NCBI GenBank assembly: GCA_030603665.1
Contig: JAUVXJ010000010.1
Location: 94,937-158,936, forward strand
DNA: 64,000 nt
Direction of reading: 5' to 3'
From: Chloroflexota bacterium
GTDB lineage: Bacteria; Chloroflexota; Anaerolineae; UBA7937; B3-Chlor
Shown here: positions 9,265 to 17,860 of the stretch, piece after piece
How positions within the stretch are numbered: position 1 is the stretch's first letter
Layout of the letters: the number at the start of each line of letters is the position of its first letter
The notes under the pieces: model-generated
Told to the model about the DNA's origin: nothing
Database searches by the model: none
Seen by the model: only the letters and a program-made list of their open reading frames with translations
Translations under genes and position numbers: made by a program

Positions 9265-11067
9265 ATGCTTGGAAAGAGGATGGCACTGTTGTTTCTGCTG
9301 GCATCTGCTGTGATACTAAGTCCGGTCAGTTGCGCCAGCCCGGGGCCGAGCGATACGCCCGTCCCCCCAGAGACTCCGGTCGAGGTACTGGCGGCACGCG
9401 ATGCGGCCCTGGTCTACCTGATCGGACACTACGGTGAGCAGGCTCCCTGGCGGAACATGATCTGGTTAGAGGAAGAGGTAACCCCGGAAGGCCTGGTCGG
9501 TCAGGTGGCCTACCAGTATGCGGGCGGGGATTGGGTGATCACGGTCTCCCATCCGACGGCGGCTCCCGAAGCGGTGATCTACAGTGTTACGGTGGCCAAC
9601 CAGACGACTGGGTTTCAGTGGGAGGGGGAGGTGGATGCCACTGGGCGTGTGACGGGAGCGCCCGAAGGGGTGGTGGCGGCGCGCGATGCGGCCCTGGCCC
9701 ACCTCAGCGAACTCTACGGCGAAGAGGCGCCTCCGCCGGGGCTGGATTGGGCGGAGGAATTCATCCCCCCAGAAGGATGGGCGCCTTCGGGAACCTACCC
9801 CTACAGGGCCGGGGACTGGCTGGTCACCGTATGTGATGCGGGGGTTCGGCCCGAAGTGTATCAGGTGTCTGTGAGCGATGAGACCACGGGGTTCCAGTGG
9901 GAGGGAGAGGTAGATGCACAGGGGCATGTGACGGAGACGACCGCTCCTATCGGAGGACAGCCCGTTGTGGGCTGGTACGGCCATGTGGTCAGCCTGCCGG
10001 CCGACGCCCAGTTCGATGATTACCTGGCCCTGGAGCCCGAAGGGGCTGGCGAGATTGGCCTGGAGGGTGCCGACGCCGAGATCGAGGCCGAAATCGAAGA
10101 CCTGCGGGACAAGGAAGAACCTGAAAAGTATGCCCACTTCTGGGGCACGCTCACCTGCGACGTACTGGACTACGGCGGTTGCCAGCTCGTCGTGACCCGC
10201 CTGCGCTCCAGGCGAGCCATCTTCGACCCCGACCCGGTGGAGGGCTGGGAGGGGCAGGTCTTCTCTGTTCCCGGCCTGGCCCAATTCGATGACTACTTTG
10301 TTCTAGACGGTCCCTTCGCCGTTCAATACGGGATTGAGGGGGCCGACAAAGCGCTGATGGCCCAGCTGGAGGACTTTCGGGACACATCTGCAACCATTCG
10401 GATATGGGGGGAGGTTCAGTGCGGCATTCCCGACACGATGGGTTGCTCCATCAGGGTGGAACGTTGTCAACTCGTATCCGAAGAGTCACCACCTTTGGGC
10501 CTTCACTTCGAGTCCCCGGTGGTCGGTTGGTACGGGTACGTCGTAGGCCTTTCGGCCGGTGCGCAGCACGACGACTACCTCCACCTGCTCCCCGTGGGCG
10601 CTGGCGACGTAGGCCTCGTAGGCGCCGATGCCGCCATGGAAGCGGAGATCCCGCACCTCCGCACCAGCGGTACTCCCGCTCACTTTTGGGGCGCGATCAC
10701 TTGTGGGGTGCCCGACTACGACGGGTGCCAGGTCACCGTTAGCGGCATCATCCCCGAGGGCGCGGGCCCTTACCCGGATCCCGACCCCGTGGAGGGATGG
10801 GAAGGGCGCTACTTCTTCGGCGCCGGTCTGGGAGAGTTCGACGACTGCTTCATTCTAGACTTCTACGGTCCCTTCGGCGTTCGATACGGCATTCAAGGCG
10901 CCGACCACGCCCTGCAAGCCGCGCTGGAGGAGTTGCGGATCATAGACAAGCATGAAGGCCCGATACCTGACATCCGGATATGGGGCGAGATGCAGTGCGG
11001 CGTTCCCGACGTGAACGGTTGCCAGATTGTTGTGGACCGTCTGGAAGAGCTATTCAGCCGGCCATAG
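9265..11067 (+). CDS. Secreted lipoprotein-like protein with two repeat families
   Basis: 600 residues. The signal peptide ends near C23 (SPVSC); the residue before it is an unusual proline-containing lipobox. Residues 40-132 and 136-224 are two copies of a PepSY-like beta unit (AARDAAL, then TTGFQWEGEVDA). Residues about 233-313, 324-402, 418-494 and 508-592 are four copies of another unit, alternating type A (VVGWYG, HFWG, CxxDYxGCQ) and type B (PVEGWEG, YGIxGAD, RIWGE). The A-B pair has thus been duplicated. The start is set by a GGGAGG site 9 nt before the ATG, a leader shared with the paralogous gene at 12.65 kb. Function is unknown; it acts outside the membrane. Confidence 0.7.
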   Translation: MLGKRMALLFLLASAVILSPVSCASPGPSDTPVPPETPVEVLAARDAALVYLIGHYGEQAPWRNMIWLEEEVTPEGLVGQVAYQYAGGDWVITVSHPTAAPEAVIYSVTVANQTTGFQWEGEVDATGRVTGAPEGVVAARDAALAHLSELYGEEAPPPGLDWAEEFIPPEGWAPSGTYPYRAGDWLVTVCDAGVRPEVYQVSVSDETTGFQWEGEVDAQGHVTETTAPIGGQPVVGWYGHVVSLPADAQFDDYLALEPEGAGEIGLEGADAEIEAEIEDLRDKEEPEKYAHFWGTLTCDVLDYGGCQLVVTRLRSRRAIFDPDPVEGWEGQVFSVPGLAQFDDYFVLDGPFAVQYGIEGADKALMAQLEDFRDTSATIRIWGEVQCGIPDTMGCSIRVERCQLVSEESPPLGLHFESPVVGWYGYVVGLSAGAQHDDYLHLLPVGAGDVGLVGADAAMEAEIPHLRTSGTPAHFWGAITCGVPDYDGCQVTVSGIIPEGAGPYPDPDPVEGWEGRYFFGAGLGEFDDCFILDFYGPFGVRYGIQGADHALQAALEELRIIDKHEGPIPDIRIWGEMQCGVPDVNGCQIVVDRLEELFSRP

Positions 11068-11261
11068 CCAGCGGTACCAACACCGTCGTTGACTGCGCGT
11101 TGTCTACGCCAGCTGGTCGGGTACAAGGAGTTCGCCCATAGAGAAGTTGGGCAGAACGGCTCAACTCTCCAGATTCAGTGGAACCTCTTTGGCCCGCAGT
11201 TCGTCTAGAACACGGTAAAGCCAATTTGAGCAGATCTAAGAACAAGAGGAGGAAAGAGGAA

Positions 11262-12431
11262 ATGAAAAGCAAGCTGTCAACCTTGGGATTGGTGTTCATG
11301 CTGAGTGGGTTGATCTTGAGTGGTTGCGGGCCGGGCCCAGCTCAGCCTACCGAAGTCCCAACGACCACCCCGACGGAGGCCGGCCCGGCTCGGCCCACCG
11401 AGACGCCGACCCCGGTCGAGCCGGCGGAGACGTGGGTCTACGTGGACCTCATGCCGGACCAGTCCGGTACGACGGTGACCTGGATGGACGATCGTGGCGG
11501 CACCGCCAGCTCGGTCCCTGCGCCGGGTACAAGGTACCAGGTGCTTGGAGAGTGGGTTTACTATCAGGAAAGCGTTCACGGCACGGTACACCGGGTGAAC
11601 GTCGCCGGGCAGGACGAGCGCTTTGATTTCATGGGCATCCCGGAGGATTATCTGGATCCGGTGGATTGGGCCATCTCGCCCGATGGGACTCAAATCATCT
11701 GGAAGCTGAGTTTCTTTGAGGCGGGGGAGGGCTACGACGTCACTCTCACTTCCGAACTCTACGTCGCCACCATCGCCACCGGCGAGACCCGCCTGTTGAC
11801 CACGCACGTCGTCAGTGAACACTGGACTCTAGACCCGTGGGGCTTCTCGCCCGATGGTTCGCAGGTTTTCGTGTACCAGGAGCCCTATGGTATCGGCGGC
11901 ATGTTCCCCGTATACGGCGAGTTCAGCGTGATGGATGTCGCAACCGGCCAGCTCACCCCCCTGCCCGACCCAATGCCGCAGGGCGCTGCCGGGATGGGTG
12001 TCCTCAGCGACGACGGGGCGCGACTGGTCCGCCTCGGCTATGCAGAGGGCGAGGGCTTCAAGGCCAGCCTTACTGACCTGGTGAGCGGGCAGACCACCGA
12101 AATCGTGACCACCATCTCGACCGATATGGGGCCCGTGCAGGCCGGGGACGGCGTGTTCTCGCCCGACGGCTCGACGCTGGTCTACACCGTTGCCTACGAC
12201 CCTCTGGGCAGCGCAACCTTCGCTCTGTTCCAGGTGGATTTGGCCGCGGGGACGCAGCAGGAGCTCCTGGCTCCCCAGCCTACTCGCTACAAAGTGGCCC
12301 GCTTCGAGGACGACGGCTCGCTCTTGCTGACGATTTCCTGGCCTGGGGACGGGGCAGGCACCTTCCGCCTGCATCCCGACGGCACGCTGGAGCAGCTTTC
12401 GGAATTGACTTTCCTGGGGGTCTCGCAGTAA
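11262..12431 (+). CDS. Lipoprotein with WD40-like/TolB-type beta-propeller repeats
   Basis: 389 residues. The signal peptide ends in the lipobox LILSGC, followed by a Thr/Pro-rich linker (about residues 24-55). The mature part contains PD40-type strands with the ISPDGTQIIW, FSPDGSQVFVY and FSPDGSTLVYT motifs, as in TolB-like propellers. The ATG at 11262 follows GAGGA ribosome sites and the frame upstream lacks signal-peptide character. It lies between two paralogous PepSY-repeat lipoproteins. A cell-surface scaffold or sensor role is an inference. Confidence 0.75.
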   Translation: MKSKLSTLGLVFMLSGLILSGCGPGPAQPTEVPTTTPTEAGPARPTETPTPVEPAETWVYVDLMPDQSGTTVTWMDDRGGTASSVPAPGTRYQVLGEWVYYQESVHGTVHRVNVAGQDERFDFMGIPEDYLDPVDWAISPDGTQIIWKLSFFEAGEGYDVTLTSELYVATIATGETRLLTTHVVSEHWTLDPWGFSPDGSQVFVYQEPYGIGGMFPVYGEFSVMDVATGQLTPLPDPMPQGAAGMGVLSDDGARLVRLGYAEGEGFKASLTDLVSGQTTEIVTTISTDMGPVQAGDGVFSPDGSTLVYTVAYDPLGSATFALFQVDLAAGTQQELLAPQPTRYKVARFEDDGSLLLTISWPGDGAGTFRLHPDGTLEQLSELTFLGVSQ

Positions 12432-12654
12432 GAGTGAGGCTGGCAGAAAGACATTCGTGAAGTTCGTGATAGAATCCTGGGTGCTTGACAATGAGATGCA
12501 ATTCCGTCTGCCTGAGCGGGTGGCGCAAGTAGACAACCGAATGGAACAGAATCCCCACTGCAAGCGTCCGTTGTGTAGGAATTGACAATCCAATGGCCAG
12601 CATTGAGGAAGGAAGAGCATGTTCGACGGGAGAAAGCCAGGGAGGTTGGATGAG

Positions 12655-13641
12655 ATGTTTGGCAAGAAGATAACACTGGGGTGCCTGCTGGTTTCGGCTC
12701 TAATACTGAGCCTGACGAGTTGCGCGGGTACGGCTGCGCCCGTACCTGGTGAGGCACCGGAGGCTTCGGCTGACGTGGTCGGAGCGCGCGACGCGGCTGT
12801 GACCTTCGTTCGAGGGCACTTCGACGAGGTACCAGAAGCCTCGCTGTCCTGGGTGGAGGAGAGGCTTACGCCCGAGGATCTGCCGGGCGGCGCGGAGTGG
12901 GAGTATACCGCAGGGGACTGGGTGGTCAAGGTGTCCCACGCTGTGCTGCCGCCCGAATGGACGGTGTACCGCGTGGGCGTGTTCAATGAGGCCACTGGCT
13001 TCGAGTGGGAGGGCCGCGTCGATGGGTCCGGTCGTGTGCCCGAGGCGCCGGAGAATGTGCTGCTGGCCCGGGACCAGGCTCTGTTCTACATCACCGAGCG
13101 GTATGGATTGTCTGCGCTCGGTCCGGGCCTGGCATGGGAGGAGGAATGGGCCGTCGGCGAGGGTATCGTTGGTGCAGGCGGCTATCGATACTCCTCCGGA
13201 GATTGGGTGGTGACGGTCTCGTATCCGGTGGTGGCGCCCGAGAACACCATCTACACGATATCCGTGGCCAACCAGAGTACAGGCTTCCAGTGGGAAGGTG
13301 AAGTGGATGCCCAGGGCGCGCTGACCGAGCACGCCGCGCAGGCGCCGGAGGAGATGTTCGACAGGGTCACCGCCCGCGATGCGGCCATGGACTACATCTT
13401 CGAGACGTACAAGTATCCTCCTCTGGATCAATCCGTGGAGTGGCAGGAGGAGAGATTGACCGCTGAGGGCATAGTCGGCGCCGAGACCTTCGAGTACACC
13501 GCACAGAGTTGGGTGGTGGAGATCTCTTACCCTATCGTGGCTCCCGAGGCGACGATCTACGAGGTGACAGTGACCAATGAGGGCCTTGGGCTCGAGTGGC
13601 AGGGGACGGTCGACGCGCAGGGTGTGGTGACTGAAGGGTAG
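12655..13641 (+). CDS. Lipoprotein with three PepSY-like repeats
   Basis: 328 residues. The signal peptide ends in the lipobox LTSC (C23). Three units of about 90 residues follow (40-130, 135-224, 238-326), each with an ARDAA helix start, an acidic WxEE segment, a GDWVV strand and a GFxWEGxVDxxG end. They match the first two units of the lipoprotein at 9.27 kb, and the DNA just before both start codons (GGGAGG plus TGAGATG) is nearly the same, so the two genes are paralogues. A stem-loop follows the stop. Function is unknown. Confidence 0.7.
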   Translation: MFGKKITLGCLLVSALILSLTSCAGTAAPVPGEAPEASADVVGARDAAVTFVRGHFDEVPEASLSWVEERLTPEDLPGGAEWEYTAGDWVVKVSHAVLPPEWTVYRVGVFNEATGFEWEGRVDGSGRVPEAPENVLLARDQALFYITERYGLSALGPGLAWEEEWAVGEGIVGAGGYRYSSGDWVVTVSYPVVAPENTIYTISVANQSTGFQWEGEVDAQGALTEHAAQAPEEMFDRVTARDAAMDYIFETYKYPPLDQSVEWQEERLTAEGIVGAETFEYTAQSWVVEISYPIVAPEATIYEVTVTNEGLGLEWQGTVDAQGVVTEG

Positions 13642-13668
13642 AAGTCAGGTAGTTCACTGCAACACCGA

Positions 13669-13698
13669 GGGCCAGGGAATAGCCCCTGGCCCTTCACT
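13669..13698 (+). terminator. Probable terminator after the lipoprotein gene
   Basis: Perfect 9-bp stem GGGCCAGGG (13669-13677) / CCCTGGCCC (13684-13692) with a 6-nt loop, about 28 bp past the stop at 13641. The following TTCACTG is only weakly T-rich. Confidence 0.5.
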
Positions 13699-13789
13699 GT
13701 GCCCCGGAGGAAGCTCGAGCGAACGATCCCTGGGAAGATGAGCTGCTGCGCGCTTCGTCTTCCGAAGTCCTTCTAGGAGGCAGGGCCTC

Positions 13790-15277
13790 CTATTCGGGAC
13801 ACATGGTCTCGTGCCCCGGTGCACAGTACTCTGCGCGCCCGCCTACCATGGTCATCAGCACTTCGATGTCCTTGATGCGGCCAGGATCCACCGTCACCGG
13901 GTTCTCGGAAAGAACGATCAGGTCGGCCAGTTTCCCCGCCGTTATGCTGCCGAGTTCCTCGTCGCGGAAGAGTGCATATGCTGACCCCATGGTCATGATT
14001 CGCAGCGCCTCTTCTACGGTGATGGCGTTCGCTGCAAACCAGTCCGGTGGCTCGCAGACCGAACCGTCTTCCGCGATGCTACGGCGAGTGACAAAGCCAT
14101 AGAGATCGATGATGGGGTTGACAGGGGGTATGGGAGGATCGTCTCCATGCCAAGCGATGGGCAGCCCGGGATTGGCGTCCAGGAGCGCCCGCCAACGCCA
14201 TTCCCAGGGCCTATACTCATCCGGGACCGCGTATCTGTACTTGCCGGTGGTGCCTGACCCGAGGCAGATGGGGTACTCACCGAAGATCAAGGGGACTATC
14301 CCGATCTCGCTGTACCGTGGCATAAGCTCTGGACGCAAGAGACCGTTGTGTTCGATGCGGTGCCGCAAGGAGTTGGGTGCTCCCTCCAGCGCCGCGGCGA
14401 TGGCGTTCTGCACCTGTTCGATGGCTCGATCTCCGAGGGCATGGATCGCCATCTGGTAGCCATCGGCGTGCACGCTGGCCACTATCTGGTCCATCTCCTC
14501 CTGTGTGAAGAAGAGGTCGCCTTGCCCCACACCGTTGGGGTATTCGAAGCTCACCGCCGGCCCACCGCAGGACCCACCGTCGCTGAAGATCTTCACCCCC
14601 GCGATACGTAGCATTTCACCTGGCTCGCGCGTTGGTGCATGGTCTCTATACCACTCTCCCTTGAGGTCGCCGCAATTGCTGGTGTATGACATGTACACGC
14701 TGGTGCGGACGCGCAGCTTGCCCTCCCGCTCCAACGCGCGTAATCGTTCCAGGAGATCGGGGGCAGTACCCGCATCCGCCAGAGTGGTGATCCCGTGCGT
14801 CAGCGCCAGATCTTGAATGCCCTCCAGGTCCGTGCCATACTGATCGGGGGCAGAGAGGATGTGCGTGTGAGCGTCCACAAAGCCGGGCATGAGCGCCCGC
14901 CCCTGGAGGTCGATGACCTGCGTCTGTGGCCCCGCTAGAGCCAGGATGTCCTCGTCGCTGCCGACGGCCAGAATGCTCTCACCCTGGATAGCCAGGGCTT
15001 GCGCCTCCGGCTGCTCCGTCTCCATGGTGAGTATCGAGCCGTTGTGAAGGACCAAGTCGGGCGCGAGAGTGGACGGCGAAGGAGGCGGCACGGTTGGCGG
15101 CGGCTGTGGCGCTGCGGTTGCTGTTGCCGGGAGAGGAGTCGGCTCCTCCGAGGTGATGGAGCTCCCGGGCGTATCAGAGGCTGATGGCGCCGGCCCGCTG
15201 CAAGCGAGAGGGAGGAAGGCCAGTAGCAGCGCGAAAGCGATCCCTATTCCCAGCAGACGATCGGGGTCTCTCCTCAT
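13790..15277 (-). CDS. YtcJ-like amidohydrolase (metal-dependent), lipoprotein
   Basis: 495 residues. The signal peptide ends at FLPLAC, followed by a Pro/Ser/Thr linker. The amidohydrolase-3 core shows the metal motif FVDAHTH, a central IHALGDRAIEQ, RIEHNG, and the C-terminal WHGDDPPIPPVNP, with a closing GKLADLIVLSENP. The family hydrolyses amide or ester bonds of small molecules; the substrate cannot be read from sequence. The lipobox indicates an extracytoplasmic location. An AAGGGGAAG site precedes the ATG. The gene starts only 35 bp after the metG stop and is probably co-transcribed with it. Confidence 0.85.
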   Translation of the reverse strand: MRRDPDRLLGIGIAFALLLAFLPLACSGPAPSASDTPGSSITSEEPTPLPATATAAPQPPPTVPPPSPSTLAPDLVLHNGSILTMETEQPEAQALAIQGESILAVGSDEDILALAGPQTQVIDLQGRALMPGFVDAHTHILSAPDQYGTDLEGIQDLALTHGITTLADAGTAPDLLERLRALEREGKLRVRTSVYMSYTSNCGDLKGEWYRDHAPTREPGEMLRIAGVKIFSDGGSCGGPAVSFEYPNGVGQGDLFFTQEEMDQIVASVHADGYQMAIHALGDRAIEQVQNAIAAALEGAPNSLRHRIEHNGLLRPELMPRYSEIGIVPLIFGEYPICLGSGTTGKYRYAVPDEYRPWEWRWRALLDANPGLPIAWHGDDPPIPPVNPIIDLYGFVTRRSIAEDGSVCEPPDWFAANAITVEEALRIMTMGSAYALFRDEELGSITAGKLADLIVLSENPVTVDPGRIKDIEVLMTMVGGRAEYCAPGHETMCPE

Positions 15278-15312
15278 GAGCTTCCCCTTTCGAAACGGAA
15301 GTGGCCCTGCCG

Positions 15313-17046
15313 TTACCCCAGCCGGGCCAGCTCCTCTTCCACCATGCTCTCGTCCAGCTTCTTGAACAGGGGTTCCGGATTGTTCAGTGCATGCCCTGCG
15401 GGCAGCGAGCTGGGCGCCCAGGATGCATCGGCCGTGGGAGGATCGTAGACCAGAGCGTCATGGGTCTTCCCATCTTCCTCAAAGGTCTCTATCCTCGACT
15501 GGCCCATGAGGCTCCCCTCGCATCCCAGGCACTCGTGCAGCTTCTGAGAGGTGAAGGGCAGGAAGGGATAGAACAGTATCTTGAAGGAGTTGAGCACGCC
15601 AATCATCACGTACATGGTAGTGGCCGCGGCCTGGTGATTCTCCTTGATCACCTTCCAGGGCTCTTTCTCGTCCAGGTACCGATTGGCTTCGTGAGCCACA
15701 GCCATGACCTCGGCCAGGGCCGCCTTGAAGTGGGCCGCGCCTATCAGGTCGCCCACCGGCTCGAAGGCGTCCTCCACTTTCTGGAGGATAGCCTGGTCCT
15801 CGTCCGTCAACTCTCCCGGCTCCGGCACCTGCTGGTCGAAGTTGCGATAGGTGAAGGTGAGCACCCGGTGCGCTAGGTTGCCCCAGGCAGCCAGCAACTC
15901 GTCGTTGTTCTTGCGCCAGAAGTCGTACCAGGAGAAGTCGGTATCTCGATTCTCCGGTGCATTGACGGTGAGGTAGTAGCGCAGGGGATCCGGGTCGTAC
16001 CGGCTCAGATACTCGGGGAGCCAGACGGCGAGTTTCCTGCTCACAGACAGTTTCTGCCCTTCCAGGTTGAGGTACTCGTTGGCGGGCACATCATACGGCA
16101 GGTTCAGGTCACCGTACCCCATGAGCATGGCGGGCCAGATGATGGCGTGGAAGGGGATGTTGTCCTTGCCGATGAAGTGGTACCCTCGGGCGGGCTGCTG
16201 CCACCACTCCCGCCACCTCTCGGGATGGCCAACATTCTTGGCCCACTCGATGCTGGCCGAGAGGTAGCCGATCACCGCCTCGAACCAGACGTAGATGCAC
16301 TTGTCCTCGTACCCCTCCACAGGGACGTCGATACCCCACTTCATGTCACGGGTGATGGGGCGCGGGCGGAGCCCATCCCTCAACATATTCTTCGTGAAGT
16401 TGAGCACGTTGGGCCGCCAGTAGTCCTTGTCCTCCAACCAGTCCGTCAAACGCTCGGCGAAGGCGGGAAGGTCCAGGAAGAAGTGCTCCGTCTCCCTGAC
16501 CACGGGGGTAGTGCCGTCGAACTTGCAGCGGGGCTCGATCAGCTCTGTGGCGTCCAGGGGATGGCCGCAGTTGTCGCACTGATCGCCCCGGGCGTTGTCG
16601 TAGCCGCACAGAGGGCAGGTGCCCTCCACGTACCGGTCAGGCAGATAACGATCCTCTTGCTCGCAGTACAGCTGTTTCATCACGTCCTGGAAGATGTAGC
16701 CATTCTCCTGGAGCTTGATGAACATGTCCTGGGCCACGCGGTGATGGTTCTCGGTGTCGGTGTGGGTGAAGAGGTCGAAGCTCAGGCCCAGCTCCATGAA
16801 GCTGTCTAGAAAGCGACTGTGATAGCGCAGGAACAGCTCCTCGGGAGAGACCCCCTCCTGCTTGGCGGCGATGGTGATGGGGGTGCCGTGGGAGTCGGAG
16901 CCCGAGACCATGATCACGTCGTTGCCGCGCAGACGGTGGTATCGGGCGAAGATGTCAGGTGGGAGGTAAGCTCCAGCGACGTGACCCACATGCCGGTCGC
17001 CGCTGGCGTACGGCCAGGCGACGAAGACCCCAATCTTTTTCCCCAT
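15313..17046 (-). CDS. metG: Methionyl-tRNA synthetase
   Basis: 577 residues. Class I synthetase that charges methionine onto tRNA-Met. The HIGH-type motif is HVGH near the N-terminus (AWPYASGDRHVGHVAG), and the KMSKS-type motif appears as KLSVSRK. A zinc-binding knuckle (CPLCGYDNARGDQCDNCG) lies in between. The short length shows that the C-terminal EMAP/tRNA-binding domain found in many bacteria is absent. An AAGGAGG site lies upstream of the ATG, with a possible extended -10 promoter beyond it. The downstream neighbour is an amidohydrolase. Confidence 0.95.
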   Translation of the reverse strand: MGKKIGVFVAWPYASGDRHVGHVAGAYLPPDIFARYHRLRGNDVIMVSGSDSHGTPITIAAKQEGVSPEELFLRYHSRFLDSFMELGLSFDLFTHTDTENHHRVAQDMFIKLQENGYIFQDVMKQLYCEQEDRYLPDRYVEGTCPLCGYDNARGDQCDNCGHPLDATELIEPRCKFDGTTPVVRETEHFFLDLPAFAERLTDWLEDKDYWRPNVLNFTKNMLRDGLRPRPITRDMKWGIDVPVEGYEDKCIYVWFEAVIGYLSASIEWAKNVGHPERWREWWQQPARGYHFIGKDNIPFHAIIWPAMLMGYGDLNLPYDVPANEYLNLEGQKLSVSRKLAVWLPEYLSRYDPDPLRYYLTVNAPENRDTDFSWYDFWRKNNDELLAAWGNLAHRVLTFTYRNFDQQVPEPGELTDEDQAILQKVEDAFEPVGDLIGAAHFKAALAEVMAVAHEANRYLDEKEPWKVIKENHQAAATTMYVMIGVLNSFKILFYPFLPFTSQKLHECLGCEGSLMGQSRIETFEEDGKTHDALVYDPPTADASWAPSSLPAGHALNNPEPLFKKLDESMVEEELARLG

Positions 17047-17079
17047 TGTGGCGTCCTTTCCTCCTTTGTACTTGACGGG

Positions 17080-17088
17080 ATTCTATCA
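17080..17088 (-). promoter_or_regulatory. Probable extended -10 promoter of metG
   Basis: Read leftward: TGATAGAAT, an extended -10 (TGnTAGAAT) without a recognisable -35. The predicted start point is about 27 nt before the metG ATG. Confidence 0.4.
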
Positions 17089-17182
17089 CAGGCCACGGTG
17101 AAAGGGTAGCTTTGCTGATCGGGATTGGTGGTCTTGGTGGGAGCCTGCGAGTCGAACTCAGCCCGAGGATGGCTGTAAGACC

Positions 17183-17458
17183 CTACTGAGCCGCGGAGAT
17201 TGGGCGGTCCAGCCAGATGCGAGATATGTGGTCGGTCAGCTGGCTGACCTGAAGGAGTTCCTCTCTGGAGAGCTGGAGAGCCAGGAAACTCTCGCTCTCG
17301 CGGTGGTATTCCCTCACGCCCAGTCGCTGAAGGGCGTCCTTGACCGCGTTGATGCTGCTCTCTGGGCGCAGGCCGACGATCACGCGGACTCTCTGCTCGC
17401 CGCGGGCTTCTGCCCGGTCCAGGGCATCCACTACTTCAGAACGCAGTATGCCGCTCAT
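17183..17458 (-). CDS. Small orphan domain resembling a protease propeptide (copy 1)
   Basis: 91 residues beginning MSGILRSEVVDALDRAEARG, followed by a strand-helix-strand pattern (RVRVIVGLRP, VKDALQRLGV) and a C-terminal ALQLSREELLQVSQLTDH. The layout resembles the inhibitor-I9-type propeptide of subtilisin-like proteases, but no protease is attached or adjacent. A GAGGAG site stands 8 nt before the ATG at 17458. A second copy with about the same sequence lies at 19.6-20.0 kb and carries a damaged end. The propeptide idea is tentative. Confidence 0.55.
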   Translation of the reverse strand: MSGILRSEVVDALDRAEARGEQRVRVIVGLRPESSINAVKDALQRLGVREYHRESESFLALQLSREELLQVSQLTDHISRIWLDRPISAAQ

Positions 17459-17590
17459 TCGGTTTTCTCCTCGTCGGCCTTCCTTGTGAACAGTCACTCG
17501 AAAGCCATGGTAGCATCTGGCCGGTTCGACTTCAAGTTACCCCGCTCAAGCTCGGCGGCGCAGCAAGGGGGCAGCGGTTTGCAGCGCGAG
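17210..17590. repeat. Segmental duplication, copy 1
   Basis: About 370 bp covering most of the small orphan gene plus roughly 120 bp upstream of it (ending near GGGGGCAGCGGTTT). It is closely similar, in the same orientation, to 19720-20095. The match begins sharply at CCAGCCAGATG in both copies. Confidence 0.75.
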
Positions 17591-17676
17591 CTTGGGTCTG
17601 CTACTATCGATGGTATGCTGGAGGCGTTCACCGTATTAGGTGGCCGCTACCAAACGGCCCACATGGAGGTTCCACA

Positions 17677-17850
17677 ATGGCAGAGATGTACACGGCAGGC
17701 AAGCTGGCCAAGGCTCTGGGTGTCTCCCAGGGCAAGGTGAAGAAGATCATCGAGGCGGAGAGTATCGAGCCCGACGAGGTCAAGCGGAACTGCAAGTACT
17801 ACGGCGAGGAGACCGCAGCCAAGATCAAGGCTTTGCTGGAGAAGGGCTAG
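17677..17850 (+). CDS. 57-residue helix-turn-helix-like protein
   Basis: A short frame reading MAEMYTAGKLAKALGVSQGK, then VKKIIEAESI and YYGEETAAKIKALLEKG. The N-terminal half has the look of a winged or MerR/excisionase-type helix-turn-helix (TAGKLAKALGVSQGKVKKII); the C-terminal helix could dimerise. A GGAGG site lies 7 nt before the ATG. It ends 10 bp before the convergent stop of the next gene. Overlapping frames on the same strand are longer but have no protein-like composition. A DNA-binding regulator or small architectural protein is inferred. Confidence 0.7.
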   Translation: MAEMYTAGKLAKALGVSQGKVKKIIEAESIEPDEVKRNCKYYGEETAAKIKALLEKG

Positions 17851-17860
17851 AGATCAGCGG

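Noticed and set aside
10200..10400. Possible beta-propeller in the repeat lipoprotein at 9.27 kb
   Set aside because: The repeat length (about 80-90 residues) and motifs do not match propeller blades; only the neighbouring lipoprotein at 11.26 kb has SPDG-type strands.
17130..17190. tRNA-like segment (GAGTTCGACTC followed by CTCCCACCA when read leftward)
   Set aside because: The T-stem has a mismatch, no matching 5' acceptor strand is found about 70 nt away and the anticodon arm does not pair; at most a remnant.
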